In this document: positions 25,062-33,508 of the stretch, in pieces
How the letters are laid out: each line of letters opens with the position of its first letter
Numbering within the stretch: position 1 is the first letter of the stretch
NCBI RefSeq assembly: GCF_017254865.1
Contig: NZ_JAFKCV010000005.1
Span: 1 to 64,000 of the forward strand
DNA length: 64,000 nucleotides
Direction: 5' to 3'
From: Bowmanella dokdonensis
GTDB taxonomy: Bacteria > Pseudomonadota > Gammaproteobacteria > Enterobacterales > Alteromonadaceae
The notes under the pieces: model-generated
Seen by the model: only the letters and a program-made list of their open reading frames with translations
Database searches by the model: none
Told to the model about the DNA's origin: nothing
Translations under genes and position numbers: made by a program

Positions 25062-25535
25062 TTACCTGTGTGCCAGACTGGCGTGCTGGTCTTCTATGGC
25101 CTGGGCTTCAAAGCGGGTGTTCTGACCCACTGCGATTTGCCACTGTCCTGCTGATCTGGTCATCACATACAGGGGACGCCCCTCTTTGGCCCCCGGCAGA
25201 GGCTGATTGTCAGCATTGACCGGCCGTTGCCTGACGTTCACCGCAGCCACCTGGTCACCCAGGAAGCTGATATGCTCGACGGTATAGCTGGCGTACTCAT
25301 CGCCCAGCGCCGGGGTGAGCACCTGTTGGGTGAAGCGGTTGATTTCATCCCAGCCGGTCATGCGCTTACCCAGTGCCGTCACCCAGACTGCCTGAGGGGT
25401 CAGCAGTGCCATAAACCCATCCGGGTCCCTGTCGCGCTGGGCTTTGTCCAGTCTGGCCACGGTTTGCTCAATCATGGCGATATCCCGTTTGCGATGCGAT
25501 CCGGTGGCGATGGCTGTCTGGTTGGTCTTAGTCAT
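25062..25535 (-). CDS. NTF2-like SgcJ/EcaC-family protein
   Basis: This 157-residue single-domain protein of the SnoaL/NTF2-like fold has the order helix (RDIAMIEQTVARLDKAQRDRDPDGFMALL), VWVTALGKRMTGWDEI, EHISFLGDQVAAVNVRQRP and RPLYVMTRSAGQWQIAVGQNTRF, which is that of the SgcJ/EcaC group. ATG 25535 is preferred over 25556 because an AGGGAG site lies 6 bases upstream of it. The family is often called oxidoreductase, but no cofactor site is evident. It lies downstream of, and on the same strand as, the DMT exporter at 25593, with about 57 bases between, so they may be cotranscribed. Confidence 0.75.
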   Translation of the reverse strand: MTKTNQTAIATGSHRKRDIAMIEQTVARLDKAQRDRDPDGFMALLTPQAVWVTALGKRMTGWDEINRFTQQVLTPALGDEYASYTVEHISFLGDQVAAVNVRQRPVNADNQPLPGAKEGRPLYVMTRSAGQWQIAVGQNTRFEAQAIEDQHASLAHR

Positions 25536-25592
25536 GGTAACTCCCTGGTTGATCAATTCGAGGATAAAGCGGTTTATGGTTCTGCCCTTTTC

Positions 25593-26519
25593 TTAAACGG
25601 CCTGTACCTGTTTCTGCCCATGCAGCATGCAGACAATGGCCACCAGCATAAAGATGGCTGCGGGGATGATGGCCGGCAGCAGCGGCTCACCCAGCAGGGC
25701 AACCGATACCGGAATACCAAATGCAGCACTGACGGCACCAATGAGGCTCAGGAATACGGGTCCGCCGGCTTTTTGCAGGATAAACAGCAGCTTGAACTGG
25801 GTGGCGAAGACCAGAGCTTGCAGCACCAGCAGGCCGGTTTTGGCGCCATCCAGATCGGTCAGCATAATACCCTGGGGTCCCGCTGAACCGGCCAGCGCCA
25901 GGATCAGGGTCGCGGCCATCAGCATGCCCGGTGCCAGGGACTCCGCCTTGGCCCCCTTAGGCCAGTGACTGCTGCGATAGAGGTTGCCCGCGGCCAACAG
26001 CACCGGCCCCAGCAAGGTGAGCAGGATCCAAAGCCGGTCATCCGTTGCCGAAGACCACTTGGCCATTACCAGTACGCCGGCGCCGGCCAGGGCAAAGGCC
26101 ACCCCGGCAGCGCGCCAACGATTAAATGACTCCATACCCAGCATCAGGGCACCCAGATAAGTCAGCAGTGGTGGTAGCGAGAGGGTCAGGGCCACAAAGC
26201 TCACCCCCACCTTTGACACCGCACTGAAGAAGATAAAATTGGAACCGGCCACCGACAAAAACGCCGCCACAAAATAGTAAACCAGGGCAGGCCTTTTCAG
26301 TGGCAGGGGCTGCCTCTTCGCTAAAGACAACAGCCCGAGCATCAGGGTGGCCCCGGCCAGGGACCAGGTCAGATAGGGGAACTGGGCAAAGCCCAGGGTA
26401 TTACTGACCTTGGCCATATTGGTCGACAGGGCCAGCAGGGCGCCGCAGGCCAGTAAGGTAGTAAAAGCGATCAGCCTGGTACGATTCGCTTGTTGTCTGA
26501 ACATTTCCTGAGTAGGCAT
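25593..26519 (-). CDS. EamA/DMT-family transporter
   Basis: The 308-residue inner-membrane protein has about ten hydrophobic segments in two EamA repeats (about residues 15-145 and 160-305), as in drug/metabolite exporters. ATG 26519 has an AAGGAG site 7-8 bases upstream; the longer frame from 26588 adds no membrane segment. The substrate is unknown. It is divergent from the LysR-type regulator at 26615 across a 95-base gap, the usual layout for a regulator and its exporter target. Confidence 0.85.
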   Translation of the reverse strand: MPTQEMFRQQANRTRLIAFTTLLACGALLALSTNMAKVSNTLGFAQFPYLTWSLAGATLMLGLLSLAKRQPLPLKRPALVYYFVAAFLSVAGSNFIFFSAVSKVGVSFVALTLSLPPLLTYLGALMLGMESFNRWRAAGVAFALAGAGVLVMAKWSSATDDRLWILLTLLGPVLLAAGNLYRSSHWPKGAKAESLAPGMLMAATLILALAGSAGPQGIMLTDLDGAKTGLLVLQALVFATQFKLLFILQKAGGPVFLSLIGAVSAAFGIPVSVALLGEPLLPAIIPAAIFMLVAIVCMLHGQKQVQAV

Positions 26520-26614
26520 TTCAATCTCCTTGGAGTGGTAATCAACCTGTTTGAAAAGCCTATTGCATGACATAGAATGGATAAACATCCATAAAGATAA
26601 CTCATTGTTTCTGT

Positions 26615-27562
26615 ATGTTGACCAATACCAATTACTATTCTGGACTCAGTGATGTCGCGGCCTTTATCTGTGTAGTGCAGGCAGGCTCCTTTACGGCAGC
26701 CGCTGAACAACTCAATACCTCAAAATCTGTGGTCAGCAAGTACATCAGCCGGCTGGAAGACAGACTTGGCGCCAAACTGCTTACCCGGACCACCCGCAGG
26801 CTGACATTGACCGAAGTGGGCAGGACCTTTTACCAGGGCGCGAGCCAAGGCCTCGAAGCCATTGAGAGTGCAGAAGAGGCCGTCTCTTTTTTGCAGGGCA
26901 AGCCCAGGGGTACCATCAGGATCAACGCTCCCCTTTCTTTTGGCGCTCTGCATATCGCACCGGCCCTGCAGGAATTCCTGACGGAATATCCCGAAGTGCA
27001 GATAGATTTGCGTTTTGAAGACCGGCAAATAGATATGATCAAAGAAGGTTTTGACCTGACGGTGAGGATCACCCGGCAACTGGAAGGCAACCTGATCGCC
27101 AGACGAATTGCACCCTGCCGACATGTGCTGGTTGCCTCGCCGGACTACGTGCAACAGCACGGCATGCCCAAAGAGCCGGAAGACCTGCCCAGGCATAAGA
27201 TCATTGCCTATCAGTATCAGCAGTCTTCAAGGGAGTGGGAATTTACCGCTGCCCAGGGTCAGCCCAAGCGTATTGCTGTGGACGGTCCCATCCAGATGAA
27301 CAACAGTCTGGCGATACGGGAGGCCATTCTGGCCGGCGCCGGTATCGCCAGAATGCCGACCTTTGCGGTGGGCGGCGATATCGAGGCGGGCCGGTTGGTC
27401 CAATTGCTGAGCGCTTACAGCCTGCCGGAACTCTCAATTTATCTGGTTTTTCCCCAGCGCGAATACCTGGCCCCCAAAGTCAGGGCCTTTATCGACTTTA
27501 TGGCCCATCGCCTGGAGGGCAAACCCTACTGGGATGGTTTTCAGAGCAAACCAAATTATTAG
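26615..27562 (+). CDS. LysR-type transcriptional regulator
   Basis: This 315-residue protein has an N-terminal winged helix-turn-helix (AAFICVVQAGSFTAAAEQLN, SKSVVSKYISRLEDRLGAKLLTRTTRRLTLTEVG, about residues 14-72) and a C-terminal two-lobed effector domain (IRINAPLSFGALHIAPALQEF onward). The layout is that of the AaeR/DhaR-like group that regulates adjacent transporters. Its divergent neighbour, the EamA exporter, is the likely target. The ligand cannot be inferred. It is full length and intact. Confidence 0.9.
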   Translation: MLTNTNYYSGLSDVAAFICVVQAGSFTAAAEQLNTSKSVVSKYISRLEDRLGAKLLTRTTRRLTLTEVGRTFYQGASQGLEAIESAEEAVSFLQGKPRGTIRINAPLSFGALHIAPALQEFLTEYPEVQIDLRFEDRQIDMIKEGFDLTVRITRQLEGNLIARRIAPCRHVLVASPDYVQQHGMPKEPEDLPRHKIIAYQYQQSSREWEFTAAQGQPKRIAVDGPIQMNNSLAIREAILAGAGIARMPTFAVGGDIEAGRLVQLLSAYSLPELSIYLVFPQREYLAPKVRAFIDFMAHRLEGKPYWDGFQSKPNY

Positions 27563-27655
27563 ATATTTGCGAACAAACAGTCACCAATATGCCTGTTTAT
27601 CAGATAATAAGAAGACAATAGCCTGTACGCATCTTCAGTAAAGCCAAGGAATAAG

Positions 27656-28645
27656 ATGATGCGTATTAGCAAACTGATTTACACCGCCACCCTGTTAACC
27701 CTGCTCGGCCCGCTGTCACAACCGACCTTTGCCCAATCCGCCCAGGTGGGGAAAAGTCCCTGGGGGCCACAGGATGAACTGGGAAGACTCAACCTGATGA
27801 CGGATAAAAGCCGCGCCGCCGTTTTGTCACGTATCTCCGGCGGTCAGGTGTATGACTTGTCCGTTGAATACTACATGGGCATGCCGGGTTGGTTCCCTGC
27901 CGGCGATCCCCGTTATACCTTCTGGATGACCCACACGCCGCAGGGCACCATCAACGATGATCCGCTGAACGTCGGCAAAGAGATGAACCAGCATGTCAGT
28001 TACTCCGGCTCAGCTATTTCCATGTATGCCCATACCGGCACCCATATTGACGCGCTGAACCACTTCGGCCTGAATGGCGAGATCTATAACGGCTTTGCGG
28101 CCGACAAGCATCTGGGGGATCGCGGCTGGAACAAAACCGGCGCAGAAACCATCCCACCGCTGGTCGCCCGCGGGGTCCTGATTGATGTACCCGCCGCCCA
28201 GGGCGTCGAGGTATTGCCGCCGAATTTTCGCATCGGAAAAAAAGAAATCATCCATGCGCTCAAGCAACAGCAACTGACCCTGGCCGAAGGGGACATAGTA
28301 TTGATTCGTACCGGCAGAATGCAGCAGTACGGCCACACTGACAGCTACCTGCAGGATCCGCCCGGCCTGGCCATGAGCGGCGCACAGTACCTGGTTGAAA
28401 ACGGCGCGATGGTCATCGGCGGTGACAACCTCAGCCTGGAAGCCTTTCCTTCCCAGGTGCAGGGCAACTACATTCCCGTGCACACCTACCTTCTGGCCCA
28501 GCACGGCGTGCCAATAATGGAACTGGTCAATCTGGAGGAGCTGGCCAGTGACAAGATCTACCAGTTCGCCTTTATCGGGGGCTCCCTCAAACTCCGGGGT
28601 GCCGATGCCGCGCCAATGCGACCGGTTGCCATTCCTATCCGGTAA
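27656..28645 (+). CDS. Secreted cyclase-family (kynurenine formamidase-like) hydrolase
   Basis: The 329-residue protein has a signal peptide (cleavage near residue 26, TFA). The metal-binding signature HTGTHIDALNHFG is complete (about residues 123-135). It has further conserved blocks (EGDIVLIRTGRMQQY, VIGGDNLSLEA, VHTYLLAQHGVPIMELVNLEEL). Members are Mn/Zn hydrolases such as arylformamidase or related lactone/amide hydrolases; export to the periplasm is less usual for true kynurenine formamidase. ATG codons at 27656 and 27659 are both usable behind AAGGA. The substrate is unknown. Confidence 0.82.
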   Translation: MMRISKLIYTATLLTLLGPLSQPTFAQSAQVGKSPWGPQDELGRLNLMTDKSRAAVLSRISGGQVYDLSVEYYMGMPGWFPAGDPRYTFWMTHTPQGTINDDPLNVGKEMNQHVSYSGSAISMYAHTGTHIDALNHFGLNGEIYNGFAADKHLGDRGWNKTGAETIPPLVARGVLIDVPAAQGVEVLPPNFRIGKKEIIHALKQQQLTLAEGDIVLIRTGRMQQYGHTDSYLQDPPGLAMSGAQYLVENGAMVIGGDNLSLEAFPSQVQGNYIPVHTYLLAQHGVPIMELVNLEELASDKIYQFAFIGGSLKLRGADAAPMRPVAIPIR

Positions 28646-28955
28646 CGCCTATTCCGGACACAGTGCGACGCTGTGTCCGGGTCCCGCATGCCGTTATTGG
28701 CTACTCCGATGGCGGCACTTTGCCTGGGTTTGCGCTGTTGGTTGCGTTCCAGCAGGCCTGTGCAACAAACAACGCGCTTAAGTAGTGCTTACCCCATGAT
28801 CGGCAAAGACCGCAGGTAGTCTGAACGACCTTTCTCCGGTACAGTCTGCAATCTGAATAGCAACCATTTGCCCGTCACAGGACGACCTGAAAGGGCAAGA
28901 CACCCTGCGGTTTGGATGCAAAAAGTTATCTGGATACATTGTGAGGTCGGTCAGG
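28646..28955. other. Intergenic stretch with one hairpin
   Basis: No gene is seen. A perfect 10-bp stem, CCGGACACAG/CTGTGTCCGG (28654-28680), nine bases after the cyclase stop codon, is likely a transcript end although no T-run follows. The right part should hold the promoter of the Crp/Fnr-type gene, but no clear elements were found. Confidence 0.5.
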
Positions 28956-29570
28956 ATGGTGAATAACGACCTGCTGCAGATGGCCCTGAAGGCGCTGCAC
29001 CTCCGTATGCAAGCCTATTCGCCCTTGTCTGATGCAACCTGGCGGGATATGCAAGCGATCTGCCGTCTTCGTCAGCTACAAAAAGGCGAACACTGGCTTA
29101 AAGCCGGCGAGCGGCCCGATTGCTTCGGTTTTGTCTACCAGGGGCTGATGCGCGTCTACGCGCTGGCCGAACAGGGCTGGGAATACAATAAGAATTTTTT
29201 TGCCGAAGGCAGGTTTCCCGGCAGCATGACCGCGTTGCTGGAGGGCAAAGCGTCCAGCCTGGCGGCGCAGGCGCTGGAGGACTGCATCTTACTGGAGATT
29301 GATTTTGCCGGGTTCCGTGAGCTGCTGACCCTACATCATGATCTGGCCCTGTTTCAGATCCAGTATCTGGAGACGCACTGGCTGAAATTCAGGGAAAAGC
29401 GGGAAATCGCCCTGGTGCAGGATGACGCTACCAGCCGCTATGAACGTTTTTTGCAGGAACACGGCAAGCTGGCCGACAGGTTGCCCCAGTACCATATTGC
29501 CTCCCATCTGGGCATCACGCCCACGCAGTTGAGCCGGATCAGAAAAAACCGCCATTCTCAACCTATGTAA
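28956..29570 (+). CDS. Crp/Fnr-family transcriptional regulator
   Basis: The 204-residue protein has an N-terminal cyclic-nucleotide-binding-like beta-barrel (KGEHWLKAGERPDCFGFVYQGLMRVY, about residues 40-110), a dimer helix and a short C-terminal helix-turn-helix (YHIASHLGITPTQLSRIRKN). It has no Fnr-type cysteine cluster and its phosphate-binding cassette is not that of Crp, so a cAMP or iron-sulfur sensor is unlikely. ATG 28956 and GTG 28941 are both possible starts. It precedes the nitroreductase gene by 65 bases and could regulate it. Confidence 0.82.
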   Translation: MVNNDLLQMALKALHLRMQAYSPLSDATWRDMQAICRLRQLQKGEHWLKAGERPDCFGFVYQGLMRVYALAEQGWEYNKNFFAEGRFPGSMTALLEGKASSLAAQALEDCILLEIDFAGFRELLTLHHDLALFQIQYLETHWLKFREKREIALVQDDATSRYERFLQEHGKLADRLPQYHIASHLGITPTQLSRIRKNRHSQPM

Positions 29571-29635
29571 ATGAGCCCGGCGAAGTCCCTGCGTAAGCTC
29601 TTTGATATTACCCATCATTGATTGGAGCCCTACGC

Positions 29636-30271
29636 ATGTCATTACTGGAAGCACTGAACTGGCGGTACGCCGCCAGGGCCTTTTCTGAGCAACGTCTGGA
29701 CGACGAGCAGATCAGGCAACTGTTGGAAGCCACCCGCCTGAGCGCGTCATCTTATGGGCTGCAACCCTATCGCATACTGGTGATAGCCTCACGACAGGAA
29801 CGGGAGAAACTGCTGCCGTATTCCTTTGGTCAAACCAAGATTAGGGACTGCTCGCACCTGTTGGTGTTTGCCGCCTCCACCCTGCCCGTAGACCAACAGG
29901 TGGACGAATATATTCAGCGCCTGGCGGATATCCGGGAACAGAGAGTCGACCAGCACCAGGGTTATGCCACCCATATGAAGTCGGCCCTGGGCGCCATGAG
30001 CCTGGATAAGCAACACCAATGGGCCCATGAACAGGCCTATATTGCCCTGGGCACCCTGCTGACCAGCGCCGCCCTGATGCGCATTGACAGTTGTCCCATG
30101 AGCGGCATCGACAAATTGCGCTATGACGAGGCGCTGGGTCTGGCGGACATGCATCTGACCACTTCGTTTGTGTGCGCCCTGGGTTACCGGCATACCGAAG
30201 ATAGGTCTGCACAACAGGCCAAAGTGCGTCTACCCCTCTCCAGCCTGGTAGCATGGCCGTTAACCTTCTAG
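29636..30271 (+). CDS. NAD(P)H-dependent nitroreductase family protein
   Basis: This 211-residue FMN-binding protein of the NfsB type opens with LNWRYAARAFSEQRLDDEQI (flavin phosphate contact at the RYAAR loop), SSYGLQPYRILVI and, late, SCPMSGIDKLRYDEALGL. It would reduce nitroaromatics, quinones or flavins in the cytoplasm. ATG 29636 is chosen because it begins the domain; the longer frame begins at 29618. The last 19 bases overlap the YdcZ-like transporter gene, so the two, and probably the following acetyltransferase gene, form one operon. Confidence 0.87.
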   Translation: MSLLEALNWRYAARAFSEQRLDDEQIRQLLEATRLSASSYGLQPYRILVIASRQEREKLLPYSFGQTKIRDCSHLLVFAASTLPVDQQVDEYIQRLADIREQRVDQHQGYATHMKSALGAMSLDKQHQWAHEQAYIALGTLLTSAALMRIDSCPMSGIDKLRYDEALGLADMHLTTSFVCALGYRHTEDRSAQQAKVRLPLSSLVAWPLTF

Positions 30272-30705
30272 GCATTCTGGCGCTGCTGGCCTGGGCGGCC
30301 ATTGCCGCCCAGGCCAGCATGAATGCCCAGCTTGGGGTGTTGCTGCGCAACTCGACACTGGCTACCGCCATTGCGTTTGCCGGCAGTATGCTGGTTACCC
30401 TGTTGGCGCTGTTGTTGAGCCAGCGGCCGTTTCCCAGAGGCGACGAATGGCTGGCCGTGCCCCCGTACCTTTGGTTCGGTGGGGCGCTCAGCGCCCTGGG
30501 GGTGGGACTGTTTTATTACCTGATCCCCAAAATGGGTGTGGGTCCAATGATGTCCTTCGCCCTGACCGGACAAATACTGGTGGCGATGCTGGCCAGCCAC
30601 TATGGTTGGTTCGGTCTGCCGGTCAGGTCAGTCGACGCCCTGAAGCTGCTCGGCATCGCCGCGCTGCTGGCCGGTATACTCTTGATCAACTGGAGGCAGA
30701 CGTGA
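30253..30705 (+). CDS. YdcZ-type DMT transporter
   Basis: This 150-residue, five-helix membrane protein of the DMT_YdcZ (DUF606) family has the QASMNAQLGVLLRN motif after the first helix and GGALSALGVGLFYYLIPKMG in the middle. It is half the size of standard EamA transporters, as is usual for this family, and probably works as a dimer. The substrate is unknown. It overlaps the nitroreductase gene by 19 bases and the acetyltransferase start by four (GTGA), which indicates translational coupling. Confidence 0.85.
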   Translation: MAVNLLGILALLAWAAIAAQASMNAQLGVLLRNSTLATAIAFAGSMLVTLLALLLSQRPFPRGDEWLAVPPYLWFGGALSALGVGLFYYLIPKMGVGPMMSFALTGQILVAMLASHYGWFGLPVRSVDALKLLGIAALLAGILLINWRQT

Positions 30706-31454
30706 ATCATCCGACTTCTCTGTGGAAGGCCAACATCTCCAACCAGACCGCCCTGTGGCAGCGAATGGGCTGTGAGGCTCTCAGCATTAAGGGAGAGGGC
30801 TGGCTGCAGTCTCTGAGTTGGCCGTACAAGCTCTGGCCCGAGTCAGGCAAAACGGCTTTGACAATAAGAGACCTTGTAGAGGCGCAACCCCACCTGCATG
30901 CCAGAACCCGCGTGCCGTTCTGGTCACAGAATGAGGTTACCCTCCCCTGGCAACAGCAGATGCCGCCTGTCTCCAGCGAGCAAATACTGATGTACCAGGG
31001 CCTGCAGGACCAGCCGCAAACCCCCAGGCAGCAAAACCCGAAGGGGATTAGGCTCAACAGCGTACAAACCCCTTCACAACTGTACGCCTGGTGGCAGATC
31101 TGCGAGCAGGCTTTTGCCTATGAGATTGATATCCAGGTTATACAACACCTGGCAAGGCAAGCCGATCTGCTATTGCTGCTGGCTGAAAAAGACAACGAAG
31201 CTGTGGGGACTGCAATACTGTTTACTACCGGCCAAGTTGCCGGACTACACCAGTTGGGCGTGGCCCAGGCAGCACAAGGCCAGGGAGTGGCCCGTGCCAT
31301 GATGCACCAATTGTTGGCCATAGCGGGGGAGTGCCGGGCGCAATGGATGACACTGCAGGCATCCAGCAAAGGGTTGGGACTGTATGAGCAACTGGGCTTC
31401 AGCCGTCAGGGAGTGGTAAGAAACTATTCGCCAAAAAATACTGAACTGGCGTGA
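30702..31454 (+). CDS. GNAT acetyltransferase with N-terminal extension
   Basis: The 250-residue protein starts at GTG 30702, overlapping the upstream stop and preceded by GGAGG (30692-30696). Residues 1-120 show no family I recognise but contain many Trp residues (LWKANISNQTALWQRMG). Residues 120-250 are a GNAT domain with the acetyl-CoA loop AAQGQGVARAMM (about 185-196) and ASSKGLGLYEQLGF. An open frame continues upstream inside the transporter gene but is an artefact of overlap. The acceptor is unknown. Confidence 0.8.
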   Translation: MNHPTSLWKANISNQTALWQRMGCEALSIKGEGWLQSLSWPYKLWPESGKTALTIRDLVEAQPHLHARTRVPFWSQNEVTLPWQQQMPPVSSEQILMYQGLQDQPQTPRQQNPKGIRLNSVQTPSQLYAWWQICEQAFAYEIDIQVIQHLARQADLLLLLAEKDNEAVGTAILFTTGQVAGLHQLGVAQAAQGQGVARAMMHQLLAIAGECRAQWMTLQASSKGLGLYEQLGFSRQGVVRNYSPKNTELA

Positions 31455-31521
31455 GGCCTGTATTGCGTAAGCTCACTCTTATGCTCTAATTCAAGGCACC
31501 CATGTATACCCTGGAGTAGTA

Positions 31522-31995
31522 ATGAAATTGGACGGATTGATTGTAAGGGAAGCACAGCCTGAAGACTATGACGCCCTGCTGGCACTGGAACAAAAGGTGG
31601 TGGAGGCAGAGCGCCCCTTTAATGCGGATCTGAAAGAAACAGGGGTCCACTACTACGATATTCACAGGCTGATCTCGGACCAGAGTACCAGGATGATAGT
31701 GGCAGAACTGTCCGGGACCATTGTCGCCACAGGCTACATGCAGGTACGGGACTCAAAGTCCTCCTTAACCCATGATAAGCACGGCTACCTGGGCTTTATG
31801 TATGTCGCACAGAAATACCGGGGGCTTGGACTGAACAAAATAGTTGTGCAGGACCTGGTGGACTGGGGACAGTCCCGGGGGATCCGCCACTTCTATCTCG
31901 ATGTGTATGCTGACAATGCCGCCGCAGTGCGGGCCTATGAGAAGTTTGGTTTTCAGCCTTCCCTGATTGAAATGAAGCTGGTCACCCTGGAATGA
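31522..31995 (+). CDS. GNAT-family N-acetyltransferase
   Basis: The 157-residue single-domain acetyltransferase has the acetyl-CoA-binding loop KYRGLGLNKIV (about residues 96-106; Q/R-x-x-G-x-G variant) and the closing VYADNAAAVRAYEKFGFQPSLIEM typical of GNATs. Its start has GGAG upstream. It is cytoplasmic with unknown acceptor. It lies in the same direction as the preceding GNAT gene but is separated by 67 bases and is not a close paralogue. Confidence 0.87.
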   Translation: MKLDGLIVREAQPEDYDALLALEQKVVEAERPFNADLKETGVHYYDIHRLISDQSTRMIVAELSGTIVATGYMQVRDSKSSLTHDKHGYLGFMYVAQKYRGLGLNKIVVQDLVDWGQSRGIRHFYLDVYADNAAAVRAYEKFGFQPSLIEMKLVTLE

Positions 31996-32512
31996 CGTTC
32001 CAGGTTACCGGTGGTCCTGAACGGGAAAACCCAGGCCTTTGTCACAATGAAATCACTTTGAGGTCCCTATCCCACAGACTGTCCAAATAGTGAGTAACTT
32101 GTTGGTTAGCCCCATTAAACACATTGGCTCGCGTTCAACGACAAGAATATTGGTTCTACCTCATCAAACTATAGGTAAGTGCCTGTGACAGTGAGAGAAA
32201 ACCGGGTACAGTGACTCTATTTAAGAACAGGCGGTTTGGAGTTATATCGAATTCCACTAAGCTGTTATATGTAAAGGAAGCCGCACTGGAGTGTTGGATA
32301 GCATTCGAGGTTTTTATGTTTTTCTTAACGCTTGAAAGTGTGACTTCACGGATGTTTATTCGAGGAAGTGAAAACACCACCCAAAGCTAGGAAAGATGCA
32401 GGGGAACCAACCTTAATGGGTAATGGCCACATGATCAGCGCATGGTCTTTGAATAAATACCTTATGAATCGAAAAATCCCAGCTTGGGAAGCTGCACCTT
32501 TAGGAGGAGCAA
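31996..32512. other. A+T-rich intergenic stretch
   Basis: No convincing gene is seen. Base composition drops in G+C relative to both sides and continues low through 33403, which suggests inserted DNA. Short open frames at 32156-32380 (minus) and 32368-32628 (plus) lack recognisable features, and the latter overlaps the RidA gene in another frame. GTTGGTTAGCCCC near 32101 is a possible degenerate recombination core. Confidence 0.4.
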
Positions 32513-32899
32513 ATGAGAAAACTGGTAAGTTCAGGCTCTCCTCTGGAAGAACCAATTGGATTTTCCAGGGCATGCAGAGTTGCGAACATGATTTCTGTCT
32601 CTGGGACGGCCCCCATAAAGAATGGTGAAACCACATGCATCGGAGACGTATACGGGCAGACAAAGTATTGCTTGGATTTATCTATCCAAGCTATTGAGGA
32701 AGCTGGTGGACGCCCGACTGATATAATCAGAACTCGTATCATGCTTACTGATATATCTCGTTGGGAGGAGGCAGCCAAAGCGCATGGTGAGCTATTTTCT
32801 CAAATAAAGCCCGCATGCACCTTTGTTGAAGTGAGTCGCTTCATTACCCCGGATTGGCTCGTAGAGACGGAAGTCGATTGTGTCTTGGAACAGGTATAA
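32513..32899 (+). CDS. RidA-family (YjgF/YER057c) protein
   Basis: The 128-residue protein fits the Rid family in length and order: FSRACRVANMISVSGTAPIKNG, DVYGQTKYCLDLSIQAIEEAGG, IIRTRIMLTDISRWEEAAKAHG and CTFVEVSRFITPDWLVETEVDCV. True RidA deaminates 2-aminoacrylate-type enamines and uses an Arg in an ARxxVxV-like motif; here the equivalent region is TFVEVSRF, so it is a Rid subfamily member of unknown substrate. The ribosome-binding site is excellent (AGGAGGA). Low G+C and the palindromic spacer behind it suggest a gene cassette. Confidence 0.83.
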   Translation: MRKLVSSGSPLEEPIGFSRACRVANMISVSGTAPIKNGETTCIGDVYGQTKYCLDLSIQAIEEAGGRPTDIIRTRIMLTDISRWEEAAKAHGELFSQIKPACTFVEVSRFITPDWLVETEVDCVLEQV

Positions 32900-32970
32900 T
32901 AAACGCATCACACAGAGGTTATTGACTCAGCTCTGTAACGCTCACTTATGCGCCCAGCGTTCATAAGCTC
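32898..32970 (+). repeat. attC-like palindromic spacer
   Basis: Outer arms AACGC and GCGTT and inner arms ACAGAG and CTCTGT are nested in the order expected of an attC. It starts at the stop codon of the RidA-type gene and ends 17 bases before the next start. The core GTTCATA departs from GTTRRRY, so the assignment is tentative. Confidence 0.4.
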
Positions 32971-32986
32971 TTAGGAATTTAAAAAA

Positions 32987-33403
32987 ATGTGGCAATGCCC
33001 AAAATGCAAAAGAGAGTTTACGCGTAAGAACCAGAGGCACGCCTGTGGTACCGGAGATCGGGATGACGTAATACGGGATAGACCACAGTCCGTCGTCGAG
33101 GTTTACCGGGCCATTGAAGAGTTCACTAGTAAGCTGGGCAAAGTCGAAACTGTTGCGAGAGACAGATATGTGCTTTTCCGAAGCTCCCGGATATTTGTCG
33201 ATCTCTCCATCATGAAAGACGTGGTTCGTGTCGCTGTTCATATTGGACGCACTGTCGACAACCCAATCTTTATAAAGATCGTTGACGATGGCAAACAAGT
33301 TACCCATGTGGCTAAAATTGCAAATCTTCGTGAGCTCAAAAAACTAGAGCCCTATATAAAGGAGGCATATGAGTTTTCCGTATCCGAACAGTCAAGCTCC
33401 TAA
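32987..33403 (+). CDS. DUF5655-domain protein with N-terminal zinc-ribbon-like motif
   Basis: The 138-residue protein opens with MWQCPKCKREFTRKNQRHAC (C-x-x-C, then H-x-C: a short zinc-binding motif). The DUF5655 domain follows (YRAIEEFTSKLG, RDRYVLFRSSRIFVDLSIMK, PYIKEAYEFS). Function is unknown. From memory, relatives occur in scattered, often mobile, positions. G+C is low, as in the Rid gene before it. The stop is followed at once by CCTAACAATTACAGG, which resembles the left end of an attC, but no matching right core was found before 33500. Confidence 0.8.
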   Translation: MWQCPKCKREFTRKNQRHACGTGDRDDVIRDRPQSVVEVYRAIEEFTSKLGKVETVARDRYVLFRSSRIFVDLSIMKDVVRVAVHIGRTVDNPIFIKIVDDGKQVTHVAKIANLRELKKLEPYIKEAYEFSVSEQSSS

Positions 33404-33508
33404 CAATTACAGGTGCCGGGTCCGTAAACTACGCCGTATTTTCACGCTACTTGTCCTGACTCTCACCTTTTAACGGGGGATGCGCTGTGTAAGTAGCGGC
33501 TCCCAACC

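Noticed and set aside
32156-32380. 74-codon minus-strand open frame in the A+T-rich gap
   Set aside because: No ribosome-binding site, no recognisable domain, and A+T-rich DNA gives such frames by chance.
32368-32628. 86-codon open frame overlapping the Rid gene start
   Set aside because: It overlaps the Rid gene, which has a better ribosome-binding site and clear homology; the frame shows no features.
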